A DNA stretch of 64,000 bases from assembly GCF_947623445.1 (NCBI RefSeq), contig NC_135244.1, forward strand, positions 3,100,001 through 3,164,000, read 5' to 3'. The notes beneath the pieces were generated by a model. The model saw only the letters and a list, made by a program, of their open reading frames with translations. It was not told the DNA's origin and did not search any database. Position numbers and translations under genes: made by a program. This DNA comes from Clavelina lepadiformis. Its lineage: Eukaryota; Chordata; Ascidiacea; Aplousobranchia; Clavelinidae. Shown here piece after piece: positions 25,601 through 38,575 of this stretch; positions within the stretch are counted from its first letter, which is position 1, and the number at the start of each line of letters is the position of its first letter.

Positions 25601-26661
25601 TTAAACTCATCCATACCTTCTTGGGAGGTGTCTGCTTAATGTAGGCCACCACCACGTCACCAACTGTACTTGGACGTTTAGAGGCTGAAGCTGGGGTTTT
25701 TATTGTATTGCTCCTGTAGTCATATTGTGTAGCTTTTGAGGCCTGGTCTGCGTGAAAACTGAAAAGTAAAACATTGCTTAGAAAACAAGGTTTCAAACGT
25801 CAAAATACAAGCACTGTGCTTGACTTGAAATTTCCAGGTAGTTGTCTTGAATTTAGATTAAATCATGTTTCATGTCCAAGTCGACACAACACTACAAGTA
25901 ATTATTTTAAAAATTTTTAAACACTTGATGGGGTCGTTTTTACGCAGAAATCTAAATAGCAAGCTGACAAGCTCCACGGTATAACATGAAGCTTCTAATG
26001 TTCATCACATTGTCTTGAAATGAACACCTCTCGGAAGCAGGGCTAGTCAGTCTCTCCACCAGATTTTTCGCCAACCTCGGAGTTGATATTTCGGACCTCG
26101 GCGAACTGAGCGGCATAGGGGAGAGTCGATTCGACGCCTTTTCCAAGTCCAGAAATTTGGACGGCGACACCTTGCGGTAGCCCTGCTGCAGCATCATCAG
26201 GGAACGGCCAAAGGATTCTTGGAGGAAGTCTGGAGACGGAGATTGAGCCAAGGCAATTATGTCCGCAGGAGAAGGATTCCTGCCTGACGAAAAAGAGGAG
26301 TATTTGTAGAAAAGGTGTCACAACATTACAAATATTATTGGACTCTTCAATGATTCGGTAGAAAACGAAAATATAGTTTTTGAGTTCCCAGGTTTAAGAT
26401 TTGATAAACTGACGGCCAGGATTAGGGCGAAAGAGTGAAATTCTGGGGGTATTTTATTTAAAATTTTCATTACAACCACTTACTTCTCCTTCGGCTTCCG
26501 CTTCTGGAAAGCTTCAGACGCGCCGGCGAGGAGACGGGTCGGGTTCCATGGCTGCTGAAGGTCCGGTTTGCGTCGAACTGATACTGGAACTCAACACCGG
26601 GGTTATATCGCCTCAACCGGTTCGAGGCGGTTGTGGCAGACCTGCTTCCACTAGTCACCAT
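22661..26661 (-). CDS. Unrecognised multi-exon protein with clustered Cys/His residues
   Basis: Exons read on the minus strand: 26661-26484, 26283 to about 25990 (donor uncertain), 25747-25617, 25250-25126, 24798-24670, 24038-23822 and 23440-22661. All except the exon 2 end keep phase. The product is roughly 600 residues. The first 60 residues are Arg/Ser-rich (SRSGSRRRSRNPSPADI). A central block holds CVRC, then HCEILG, CPDC and HEQHC, so a zinc-binding fold is possible. The last exon is Pro/Ser/Glu-rich with an acidic run, a helical KQRRQIFTRNLVPSG segment and the C-terminus SAAKIAG. I do not recognise a family and give no function. Branch-point-like TGCTAAC precedes the acceptor at 24038. 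The intron between 24670 and 24038 carries a hAT MITE. The gene could begin further upstream, but the ATG at 26661 opens a long, well-composed frame. Confidence 0.55.
24262..24607. mobile_element. hAT-type MITE (346 bp) in an intron, with 8-bp target duplication
   Basis: The left end CAGGGGCTTCTCAAACG and the right end GCTTGAGAAGCCCTG are inverted repeats of the kind found in many animal hAT elements. The flanks are AATTAGAC at 24254-24261 and again at 24608-24615, a perfect 8-bp duplication. The interior repeats CGACCCC / GCGACCCC motifs. It is non-coding and sits in an intron of the flanking minus-strand gene. Confidence 0.9.
25449..25507. repeat. Imperfect palindrome in an intron
   Basis: GATATAATATCATGTGTGAT on the left and ATCACATGATGTGATATTATC on the right are imperfect inverse complements around a short centre. 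It lies in an intron of the minus-strand gene. It may be a tiny foldback element. Confidence 0.5.
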
Positions 26662-28279
26662 GTTTTAACCAAGGGTTCAAGAGAATTGTAGAAGAAACTG
26701 AACAACTTATGTAGTTTCAACTTGATTAACCTACCCTTCTGCAAACATTTAGTTACATGTATTGGCCATAAAATTTGTAACAAGCCAAGTTGGTATGGAA
26801 ATTGTTTCAATAATTTGAAACGCCGCCATGATACGGGGCTGAAGACATCTATCAAGACGGCTTTCGCTGTCAGCAACGGAAATATGTGTCGGCCATTAAC
26901 TGAAACGCTCATGCAGTATATGGAAGAGTTAGGAGCAGCTTTTGTTGTAAACCATCAGATCACCGCATTGAGTTGCTCTGATTATATTTTACTCCTTGCG
27001 TGTTCTGTTTTATTTCTACGGTAAACTTCCAAGTCTAGCTTATAACTTACTCAACAAATTCAATCCTATTCTTTCTAAAAAACGGTTTAGCCTTGAAATA
27101 AGGTATTGGCCTGACAACCGGCTGCTATTCCTGATACCGGCTGTAAATATGACACCAGCTGAAACGATAAATTAGACTCTGTCAGCTTAGGAAAAAATAG
27201 GCGTTATTTTCGTGTTGTTATGCTATTAAAGGCCCATGCGAGCGCCAATAATTCGGCTATTTTCCTTGTGTGAAGCCTTTAATGTGGTGTTCTATTAATC
27301 TTTTGACGAGAAGCGTTCTTAGGGTTTCAAATTTCGTTCAAGCACTTTATATTGTTACGTAACAAAGGTATTCATCAAACAATGAAAACAAATAAAAAAA
27401 TACAATTACCAGTCGTGGACGGAGTTTTAATTGTGACGTAACAATGTACTTTTGTTTGCGCACAAGTGAACAAAACGTCTTTGTAATGTCATGTTTTTAT
27501 CAGAACTTGGTGAAGAAATAACCGCTTGTAGAAAATCAAATAAATGGTAATTAAGTCCTAACCAAACAAAAATTAATCAAGATTGATCTATTCCTTTGTA
27601 CATAGCAAGGAAGCTGCGTATCCGAGGAACGTTTTAAAGGGCGGCCAAGTCGTGATGGCATATCGTTAAGTTGATGAATGACCGCGATATCGAACATTGG
27701 TAAGTTGTCAACCACATAACATAAGTTTATGAGGTGACGTAGAAAATGATAGTCTACGAAAAAAGTAACTAAAAAGATTTCCGCATTATTAAATTATTGG
27801 AAGATGTTTTGTCAAAACGCTCTCTTACATAAGCAAACGTGACGGTCAGGCAAATGTCCTAACTCAAACAATTCCGATCTAGAAATTGCAACGTCTTTTC
27901 CGTTTCAATATGCAAACTATCTCTTACTTTGAGCCAAAAGATGTTACGTCAATGCAGCCCTTCGCTGGCGAATTGTGTAGTGTTACGTCATATTCGCACG
28001 ATTATGACTGCACAAGTACGCCAAAGCATCCCAAAAGTATGTTTATGGTTTACGACAGAACGTCGAGGTTGAGAACGAAACTTCTTACTCAAATAAAATC
28101 GAACGAAAGTTTGATTGACAATTTTCCAACAACAGCGGCGACAACTGCCCAGGGTTAGAAATATAAACGGGAACATTTTTGGCTGAAAAGCACGGCAGTG
28201 AAATTCAAAAAAGCAGCAAAAAGGAGGAGGCGCTGCTCGCTGTGGAATAAATAAAGTCATCGCGCGAGAACCCAACTCT
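26662..28279. other. Intergenic between unknown gene (-) and the 3' end of NDC1 (-)
   Basis: No conserved exon was recognised. One small intronless open frame at 27910-28158 (+) is listed separately with low confidence. The promoter of the minus gene starting at 26661 must lie here. Confidence 0.35.
27910..28158 (+). CDS. Possible small intronless protein, 82 aa (weak)
   Basis: From ATG 27910 the frame encodes MQTISYFEPKDVTSM and continues for 82 codons, with polar, non-repetitive composition and a Lys/Arg-rich helical stretch (RTSRLRTKLLTQIKS). A tandem AATAAATAAA lies about 85 bases after the stop. No domain is recognised. It may be chance; the frame is short and lies just past the NDC1 3' end. 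Confidence 0.25.
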   Translation: MQTISYFEPKDVTSMQPFAGELCSVTSYSHDYDCTSTPKHPKSMFMVYDRTSRLRTKLLTQIKSNESLIDNFPTTAATTAQG

Positions 28280-31200
28280 TTATTCTCTCTGCTCCAAGAA
28301 GGAAGTCAACCTTCGTCTGTGCTCGGCGCTGACCGCGATGCTGTCCAGGTGCCTCGCGAAGGAGTTCGTTATCCGATGAATCGCGCTCTTTGTTTCCGCT
28401 TTTAAACTGTGCTGCTGACGTAATAGGGAAAGCACCGCTGGCGACGATGACGTCACCGAAAGTTTGCAATTTTTCTCCAGGACCTGGGTATAAGGAGAAT
28501 AAATTGAAAAAAATTTGTATGTGTCCAAAATTCTTGCGCGGGATTTCTCCCATAACAGCTACTTGGAGTGACAACTAAGATTAAAGGTGGGCTTTATAAA
28601 GCTAAACCGCTCAAGCAAAGCTCATGAAGGCAATCTTTCCAGTCATAATAACCACACTGAGCAGACAAGTTCAAATAAATTAAAATCTAACTTACCGACA
28701 ATAAATCAAGGAGCGCTCCGAGTACTTCGTGGAGTCTCCTTTGAACGAATCCGTAATCGTCTTCAGTGATAGAAGCAGCGGTGAGGAATGAAATACTCTG
28801 GATCGACCATCTGTAGATTTGGTGATCGGCGAAAATATTGCCCGCCTTACGATCGGGTAACTGTGGGTTTGGAACGTAGATGGTGTTAATTGGCACGGAT
28901 GGAAACGTTATGTTATTTCAATTTACGCGATTTACTGACAATTGTTTAATACTCTGCAACACATCTACGAGTCGGTGAGTCGGGCTTGTATACGGCGAAT
29001 ACCTCTGTTATGAAATATGATACAACGGATATCCCTCTAACAGATTGCAGCAACCTTGCACCCAACTTCTTAAGCTGTCCCTTAAATGTTTCATAACTTG
29101 CTTCGTCGTCCTACGAAAAATAACATAACAGTCAAGTATTGAAGCTGAACGTAGGGTTCAGCAACCGCATACTTTCGAAGCAGGAAGCTCCACGCAAACT
29201 TTGTGCTTGTCACACGCGGTTTTTGAACTTCTTTTTCTCAGAATTAGGTCGTATTAAACCTACCTGGTCCTGCGTGGTAGAGCTGCCGTACACTGAAGTA
29301 GAAACGTTTGCTTGGTTCTGAAAGAAAGAAAGGCGTAAATTTTTCCATTAACTAGCGGCACATTTTCCCCAGTAAACCTGCCTGCTCCATATCACGCACT
29401 TTTAATCACAGAAAATCAAACATGAAATGAAGAAGCTTAGCAGAAGAAGAAAATAAAAGATAAATACAACGTAATAGAATTTGTTCACCACCTTGCGAGC
29501 TTGTTTTGTCCACAGCTTTGGAGTTGGGACGGCCAGAGATCCGTTAAGAAGAGCTGACGTATTAAGTTGACTTGGAGGAGCATAGGAGGTGTCAAGAGAG
29601 GAAACCTAAGATTTTCACAAAACAAAACTTGCATATATAAACAAAAAAGTATACCATATTACATTGGTGAATTCAGTTTATACTATACACTAAATGCATA
29701 GACACCGCATAGTGCATATGTTCGTTGTTAGTGGGTTGAAAACAAATTACTCCGTTGCAAACGATTTCACAATCATATAAGTGTTACATTTATTATTCAT
29801 ACGAAGCATTTGATTATTCTCATCGTCTCACCTCAAAATAGGACATGTTGGGATTACGGTTACTGTCAGATGCCAATGGCCTTCGTCGTAGCATAGATAC
29901 AGACAATACTGACTGTGAACCTACAAATAGAAATTATGATGTTATTACTCATATTTCAGATAAAAACAGTCAGGTAAGCAACTTAAAAAAGGCACTGGCT
30001 CTCTCTATAGTTTGGATACAAGGAACAATATTTTTGAAATAGCAGTAAAAAATGACATCCTCAATTTATGAGATCCTGATAGGGTTCAACCTGAATTTAA
30101 AGATGCTGAAGATTGTGAAGAAGTTGAAGATGACTTTGAGGAAGATCTTTTTGCATCTCCTGTAACTAATCATAAGGTGATGAGAATTAAATTAACTTGA
30201 TATTAGCAATAGCGGCTGCAGCATGAATGTGGAGCTGCACTGGTATTATTTCTAATAGTGCATAATCAAATTTCTTACTATTTGCAAAATTATCAAATTT
30301 AATCGACCAAATTTTTCAACAACTCATTTTACAAAAATGCCATTTTAAATAACTCACATGATATACCCTGCTGATAATCTTTGAGTTTTTTCGTCAGTGT
30401 CGAGATGCGGGAAATGCATTCGTCGGCAATCACTTCCCATTTGAAGAGTTTTCCGCTTCCTGATTCGCTTCCGAGCATAAAGATTTGTTTTCTTTTGGAG
30501 GCGGAAAATTGGGAAATGTAACTCAAATACTGGAAGGCCATATGCTGTATAACCAAGTACAAGTGACATACAATGTTGTGATATCATGGTTTTGAAGCAA
30601 AAACATAAATTTTTAGTATTCACGAAACAAAATGTTACTGATGTTTGCTAAATAAAAAAAAAGAATTGTATTATTAGTAGCAAAAAAGTTTATTGCTGGT
30701 TTTTACCTTGTATAACCAACATCCCAACTAATCACATTAGTGGAATAATAAGATTTCTGCATAAAGCCACCAGACATATCAAATTGTGCCAAAGGACCAA
30801 ACGTGCATTTCAATACACAAAATTGCTTACAGTGTGTTACAACGTGCATTATTTTGCATGACAATGGTGATATTTGGAATGATTTTTTTTACAAATACGT
30901 AAAACTTTGACATGCACAGTAATTAATCTCTGGGCAACACATCCTGCCAAAAGTGCAAGAAAAAGTTTACAACGCTTAATTCTGAGTGTATTGCGTCAAG
31001 AAACTTTGATGAATGACATTAAAGAGACGTGCAGGAAAAATTTGACGTATTGTTAAGGACTAAATTCGGCGTCAAGCTTCAGCAACATAATCAGCTCAGA
31101 TAATAAACATTATGACAAAACAAAGCAATTAGTTGCCTCCTACCCTCGGACAAACTAGAACCTAAAATGTTTAAAAACAAGGGAAGTATGATTCAAGTCT

Positions 31201-34200
31201 TACTCATAACTTGGATTTGCAAGCTTGTGAAGGCAAAAGGTAAAAAATATATAAAATATTTCACAAAGGTTTTATGCATCCAGTCCTTAGTGATGCAAAA
31301 AAGTGGAAAAAATGAACAACATATAGAAAATGTTTTCCAATTTCAGTTGAAAAGAAAGCATGACAGCATCTGCAAAAATAGCTATGACAGTTTATTACAC
31401 GTTTATTTATAACAAATTTTCAGCAGACACTTGCATGCCGAACTACAAGAAGCCATGTGGCACGGGCATAACAGAGGAAATATGCCATCAAAGAAATTGT
31501 TGTTTTCGGCCGTCCTTCATACGAAGGCACAACTGCTTCCAAAAGACAGGCAAGATAAAATGCAATTTAAAATTTTTATCATATTACGCTTATTACCGAA
31601 TATTATTCAAGAAAAATTATTTACAATTTTTGCCAACTAACAACCTGCATCAATAGTGCCACACACAATTTGAGCTGGAGCATTTACACAGCACAATGGC
31701 CATTACCACAGACCAACAAGATTAAATAGATGCTTAGGAAACTTACTCCAACCGTAGCCTTTAGATCAAGTTTTTTTTTCTAATTTCATGCAGTGCAAGA
31801 CACGCTAGACGCCAGTTTGCAATATCTAGGACCAGTTGAACGTAACCCGGGGGAGATAGCGCCACCTGATGACATACAATTATCAACAGAACTAAACCGT
31901 GAAGTGGAAACACTAACATATACTGGTGTAAAGCAAATTACACCTTCTCAGGCCTTAAGGGTTGCCTTCTGGGTAAGATGATATGGAAGTTTTGCCTCAG
32001 TTAACCGAAATGGAAACAATGTCAAATTCAGTGAATAAACTATTTAAATTAGTGCAGGAAAAAGTAGTAAACGTGAATTTGAAATTTTTGGTAGTTAGAA
32101 AATTTTCTCCGACACAAAGCTGAAGAAGGGAAAGACGTCAACTGGCAATTCTCAAAAGAGAACGTATTCCACGCAGCAATAAAGGTAAAATTTAAATTTT
32201 GAAATTGCTGCCAATTTTGAAATTGAAATCACTGCTGTGGTCGACACAGAACGAGATTTTAACAAGCAACGGTTTCCTAGGTAAGGCGAGAAACGTTTCT
32301 CGATGAAGTGGAATTTGAGAGTGGTTCAACGATCCAAGTGGATCCTGTCAATCAAAACCTGATGGAAAATATTTCGGCACTTATATTTGTAGAATACTTG
32401 ACAATGGGAAGAATATTACAAAACCAATCCAGCGAAACCACCAAGTCAGTTTAACTAGTTTATAATGATCCCAAAATAAATTGGTACCTTTAATAACAGA
32501 ATATCGAAGTATGTCAGTATTGCCACGTCTGACATAATCTAAACACACTCAAAATCGAAACTAATATTGTAGAAAATTAAAGCAATATCCATATATGAAG
32601 AAAAAAATTTCCAGATCATACATATAACTAGCAAGGCAAAACAAATACCTTTTTTCAGTGCCATTTATTTATGCAGGCAAATAAATAGAAATATTAGTTG
32701 CCCCGCCGAAGCCCACTTGATAGACAATGCTACAGTGATATCAGTAACAGCTTACGACAAGCATTGGGAGGAAATGTCAATTGCACTGACATTCTCAGTG
32801 AAGGGTGTAAATCAATCTGAGCTGATGACAACTAACCCTGAGAACAGGTGAGCTGAATGAGTAATGGCAAGGGTGGTCATCAATTTTATCAGAAATCGTA
32901 GATTTTTATTTCCATCTGGTGTTTACGCAGGTTGTCTTGCGAGTATTTTAACGAAAACAGTCATCAATGGTCATCGTCTGGTTGCGTTGTGCTTGGTACG
33001 ATGGAAGAATCGATCACGTGCAGTTGCAACCACACGACAAAATTTTCGGTGCTTTTTGTCGTGCACCCGTTGCCGTTTGTCGTGCAACCAGAACATTCAG
33101 CTAATGTGAAGGTGAGTGGAAACACATCCATTTGTCCACACAACAAATGTTTTGTTCACCAAAAAAAAACAAAGTAATCTTTTTTCCAGGTTCTTGAATT
33201 TGTGATGGAAGGTCTCTCGTTTGTCTGCCTGGTTGTCACATTCCTCAGTCTCATTCTTGTCCTAAGACGTCGATCAAAACCATCAACTAGCGCAGGCGTC
33301 AGAGCGAGGGAAAGAATCGTGGTCCACATAAATTTTGCTGCCTCACTTTCTGCCCTTCACTTAACAAGACTGACCAGTGACGCTGCTTACGACTACGAAG
33401 CTACCTGTGCTATTACTGTTGTTTTAACGTAAGTTTTTCACTGCAACTGAAAAACTGAGATTTAGTGACCATTAAAATGTCCGGTGAATCATGCAAAATC
33501 TACCAACCTGAACAATTTTTGTTGCAGACACTACTTCATGCTTTCCAGCGGCATGTGGATGCTGATTGAAGGAATCGTGCTTTATGTGAATGTCATTGTT
33601 AAATCGATGAAACTGACCAAACTTGGTTGGTACAAGTTCGTGGCTGGCTGGGCAACCCCTGCCATTATTGTTATAATTGCAGCAGGTAGTCGAATGTTTT
33701 TTTTTCCTGGAATGGTTTTTCCTAGTTGCCAGTTGCAGCAATAGCTTGCAGACTAAATAACTTTGTCTCAATGTAATTTTCTTCTCTATACAGCTATTGG
33801 TTTTTCAAATAAAACCTACGTCCAAAGAACTAAACAGAAGTTCCAATGCCCTTACAGTGAGGATGAAGCTGAAACTCTGGTACAATAGCTTTTTTTAGCC
33901 GGATTTTTAGACGTATAAAATAGCTTTTTGGCTTAAAATCTATAACGTTTATAGCATGCTTGCTTTAATTTTTTAAACCTATTTTGATCGCTTTTTTCTG
34001 CAGAGCAATAAGTATGAATATTGCTGGGTAAGTGTGGATAGCAACATGATTTGGTCTGTGACGGGACCCTTACTTGCAATCTTCGTCATTAATTTCTTCA
34101 TTCTAACCCATACTGTGGCATTTGTGCTGCAACTGAGTCTTAAATCGGACAGCATGAAGCCATCTGGACAGAAGAGCCAGCACGGACAGCATATCTGGTG

Positions 34201-37200
34201 GGTAACAAAAACAGTTTGAAGCAATATAAAGACGATATCATTATGTTACAGCAGTTCCAGACCAGCCCAACCCACAAATGGTTTCACCCGGAACAACCCA
34301 ATCAACAGCTGGGTTAAACCACCATCCATAGTGGTTAAACAAGGTTATTTTTGTTTTAGGAACACCACAAAAGGCATCTTAGTACTTTTTCCAATCCTTG
34401 GCGTACCTTGGCTCATAGGCTTTCTGATAAATATAACGGATTACCGCGCCAACATCGCTTTTAGATATATTCATGTGACCCTCAATGGATTGCAAGGAGT
34501 GTTTATATTCATTCTCTACTGTGGAGTTAACAAAGAGGTAAAATGCTTTCGTTAAAATTGCATCCGTGCAAAATTTACAGACATGATCACTTGATAAACT
34601 TTTAATGAATCATGTTCAGCTTCATGAGATATTATTTACAATTAAATCAGCTAAAACGCAGCAATAAACAACATTGGTTTTAGACGTTTGAAATCGGTTT
34701 TGTTATCAAAATTGTTTTAATACAAAGGTAAGAGAAATAGTGGGCAGGGTTGCCAACAATAAATGGCAACAACATAAGCTGTCCTTGTCAAGATCAGCCA
34801 ATAACTCAAGCACAACACCAAGGGAAAAGTTTAAAAAGAGCATCACAAGTTTGCTGGGTTACAACAGCCCCGCAGTGAACAAGAGGCCAGGAGGGTGAAA
34901 ATTAAGGCTTTTAATTTCTTGATAGGGAAAACTTTAACTTGCTACTAATAAGAACAAGAATAGGTTAGAATAATACATCATGTTTTGATATTAATGATGT
35001 TTCAAATCAAAACCAGATTAATTTACTATTTTGTTCATTTAAACCGATTTTAGACCACAAAGAGTGGGAAGTCAGATAAGCCAGCAATCTTACCAGACAC
35101 AGCAAAGACCAAGTTCCGCATCTGGTTCAGTCAATAGCACTATTCTGAGACATAAAAGGTACCACTATAGCATCAATCTATCGTTATTATTATTAAAGCA
35201 AATCGACTTAAATAAATTTCAAACGCAGATGCCTATTTCATAGAAACCTTTCACTGTATCAGAGCAAAAACTTTGTGAAACACTTTATAAAGATTTTATG
35301 CACTTCATTTCAACCTTCACGTCGCACATATTTATGAAACAGAAAATATTCATCAACATCCACTGAGCAATTCCAAGTCGGAACAAACCGCAGAGTTGGG
35401 TACACGGGTGGCCTTGGGTACACCGGGAGTTTGCCCCGAGGTTGGAGCTGTCGGGCCCCACCTCAAGTAACAAGAACCCCGAGTACGAGGTCTCTGCGTT
35501 CAGACACAAGCCGTAATAACAGCATCCCAAGGATTTGCACTGCCTGTGGGGCCCTGCGTAAAGGTTGTCGACACGAGACAATTCCAGGGACCAGCAACGA
35601 TCCAAATGAACCCACATTGACATATATGGAGTTTCATGACAGCATTGTTAATGAATTGCCGACCTTTAATCCACGCTGGCATCGAATGACAGCCGAGGAA
35701 TTCAAGCGATTTTCATCGATCCCAGAGGAAAAACGAAGAAGCGGGATTAATTCTTTCATCCTGGACAGCGGGGATGGAGCAAGCAACATCGCTCATGCGT
35801 GGGATAAGAAGGCAAAGACTCTTGGACGCACCAACATCTCTGAGTCATATGGAAACACTTTTAATGTCTCCGTTGACATCCATTTCAGTGGCACCGAATC
35901 ACAATCCGAGGATGATGCTGAATCTTCCGACTCGGATGAAGGGGATGTTGGCTTTGAGGAGGAAGCTGGAGACAAGAATTCACACAAAAGCATCGAAAAT
36001 GATGAGGAGGAGGTCATGTTAGACACTAAACCAGTCTACAATGAACTAAAATCTTCGGACAAAAACATTGTGAAAAAGAGCAGAGAAGACATCTTCCGAG
36101 AGAAAATCGGTTCGAGCAAAAGTACTTCAAAAAGTTCAAAACCAATCGACAGCAAATGTAGACTCAGTATGCCAACCCCACCAAAAGCAAAGCGCAAAAG
36201 CAATCGCATGTCTGGATACAGCGAACAACTCCTCAAAGCAATCGAAAAATGGAAAACAGAGGCAGCACTAATAGCCCAAGAAAAAGACACCACATGAAAG
36301 GAGCAAAATTAAAGTTCTTTTGCAATGCAAATCTATTGGAAATTCTTTCAAATTTAAACCATGTTAAGTTCTCAGATAATTTATTAAGAAAATGTATGTC
36401 ATGATTACAAGTACTGCAAAATAAAATGCCCAAATGCAAGATTTACCTGCACCACAGTAGGCTGAGAATTGTTTAAATTTGTGGTCAACAGCTTTGGGAC
36501 ATCTTCGGGAAAAACAGAATCCATTGGAAATGGAAATATCTACCAACCGAAAAGTATACTGTTTAAGCATGCTGGTAAATAAAATCCATTTCTAACTTGT
36601 ATAGTATTCTGTTAGGATTGTGTGTGCGTTTACGATGGTTTACAAACTAAAACAACCATTTACAAATTTCTAATAAATGCTAAGTACTCCCTGGCACTCT
36701 TCATACCGTAAATGGTTACGTTAAGTTGAAAGTCAAAACCTTTAATATCATCACCTGCGTGAGATAAACATTAAAAAGATGCCACGTCAGATTTTGCAGC
36801 AGAAGAACAAATGTCCCCGATAGCCACAATGACCAAGCAAGTGGAACCAGATCAAAGAGGTTCCATAAACTGATTATATGACCAGCACTGCAAGACAATA
36901 ATATGATTTTTATGGAAACATGAAAATGGGAATAACAGAAATTTAACTGGTTACTGGTTCAACATTTAATCTTGTTTATTGAGGTAGCGTTTATAAATAT
37001 ATACGATTACACATTTTGTGAACAGCCCATACCAGAGTGGAAAGCCCAGCAATGTTGCCAAAAAATTTCTTCCAAGAAATCCAACCAAGTAATACACTAG
37101 AAGAAAATACGCAAGAATCTTAGCGCAGACTGAGGCACTCTTCAGCATCAAGTTTGTCAAATGGCATTTAACTGACAGAAATCTTCCTTGCTGCCAAGAA

Positions 37201-38575
37201 AAGAGGAAGGTTAACAAACTAATTACTTTCACAACAACCTACACACCACTACATACTCGCTTCACATTTGCTTATTGGTAACTTGCTGACACGACGAAAT
37301 TTAAGAAAAAGGAAATTTCAGAAACCTGTGAAAATTTGTGTAGGATTTCACATGAAGCACGTACCTGAACAGGGGGGAAGAACAATGTACTTTCACGATT
37401 TTCTTCACGAAGAATAAAGCTTACTGATCCAACAACGAATCCAAATAAATGAAAGATGAAACAAGATTCATTAAAACAACTGAAATGGAAAAATGAAAGA
37501 AAAATTGTAGCATTCTTAAAATACAAACAGTTTTTCTTTCAAACGATACAATGATAAATATAATATATATGGATCATAATAATACTGATTGCACGAATAG
37601 TACCGCGCAAACATATTGCAATAGTTTCAATAAAACATAAAGCCATGAAAATACTCAAAGTATATATATAGATATAAATAAAAACAGGGCAGCTTGACTA
37701 AACCTGTTGCTTTCTGGCAGTGAATTACACAGAGTTGAAATATGTGTGAAGCGAGTTGGAACAAAATTCGATATGAGAAATGCAATGCAAGTTCCCACAA
37801 AAGCATGGCTCAGAGTATAAGCAATGCTCTTTGGTCGCACATGCTTGAGCAACATATCTATTCTAGTTGACTTCATTCCATTGTTCACTGCAGATGCAAA
37901 AGAGGATAAATTAAAACTAAGGTTTGCAATTGCACCAGTTATGCTAAATGTCCTTTTAAGGTAAAAGCAATTAAATACACATTATAAAGTTATTGTTTCA
38001 GGTAACACGATAAGAAAGTGTGTATTTGCATACCACTGTAAGTGTCCTTATTAATCTTGACATATAGAACACATAGACAGGCGATGCAGAAGGCTAGAAA
38101 CCATGATCGAAATGCAAAGAGCAAAACAAAAAAATCTATAAATATATAAAATAAATAAAAGGTAATGTAAACAAATACAATGATTTTCAAAAGTTGATTG
38201 CTCTTTCCACATAATCCGGCAGTGGTTGAACTTGAGGTCTGCTATGAACAATTCAGATTCTTTGATACCCACCATACAGAATAAAAATATTATACGGAGG
38301 CAGCAACCAGGTAAAGAGAAATCCCGCAGTGACAAGAAACGTCAACAACCAGATCCACACGGCACATGCTGCACTTCGCCATCTGAGTTCCTGCAAAATA
38401 AATCCAAGATAGGCAGCTGAGTGAATAAATTTATGGTAATTCGTGAAATATATTCTGCATTAACTAGATTAACACTTTCCACCTTTTAAATCATTCTGTA
38501 AACCTAAAATACAAAAGGGTTGATTCGTGACCATGTTTAATCCACAGGTTTTTGTGCCGAAAATGCTTTCCCCAT
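28280..38575 (-). CDS. NDC1: NDC1, transmembrane nucleoporin of the nuclear pore
   Basis: Exons: 38575-38546 (start exon, tentative: MGKAFSAQKP), 38390-38273, 38135-38034, 37887-37704, 37479-37365, 37190-37033, 36887-36755, 36539-36447, 30544-30367, 29920-29832, 29605-29492, 29317-29264, 29110-29003, 28860-28696 and 28483-28280. All are phase-consistent and give about 614 residues (human NDC1 is 674). Exons 2-7 encode the N-terminal membrane segments; CFNESCFIFHLFG and LFFPPVQ match the vertebrate protein as I know it. The cytosolic half contains ISQFSASKRKQIF, FLTAASITEDDYG and the near-diagnostic C-terminus (SAEHRRRLTSFLEQRE). NDC1 anchors the pore membrane ring, with Nup proteins and ALADIN, and acts in pore insertion. 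An AATAAA overlaps the stop. Its intron from 36446 to 30545 contains a whole GPCR gene on the other strand. Only the first exon is doubtful. Confidence 0.92.
31167..36297 (+). CDS. Adhesion G-protein-coupled receptor with an N-terminal trefoil domain, nested in NDC1
   Basis: Fifteen phase-consistent exons: 31167-31239, 31424-31549, 31794-31972, 32095-32184, 32281-32444, 32677-32847, 32931-33111, 33190-33428, 33528-33685, 33794-33879, 34004-34197, 34360-34537, 34728-34894, 35053-35157 and 35343-36297, giving about 1021 residues. There is a signal peptide (1-24), then a P-type trefoil module (about 25-66) with six Cys and the GxGITEE...CC F pattern, then a GAIN-like region. The GPS has C271, W281, C286, C298 and C300, with the expected cleavage HT|T at 303-304 followed by the tethered-agonist-like TKFSVLFVV. 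Seven membrane segments (329-613) include HYFMLSSGMWMLIEG (TM3), a Cys-Trp pair in loop 2 and GVPWLIGF (TM6). The cytoplasmic tail is about 400 residues and Ser-rich. The family is class B2; the subfamily is undetermined. Intron 2 uses a GC donor (CAG|GCAAGA), which is the only in-phase choice. It is antisense and nested in an NDC1 intron. Confidence 0.9.

Noticed and set aside
35431..35480. Separate gene starting at 35431 on the plus strand
   Set aside because: The frame is open upstream to an acceptor at 35342 and joins in phase with the GPCR tail exon at 35157, so it is the last exon of the receptor.
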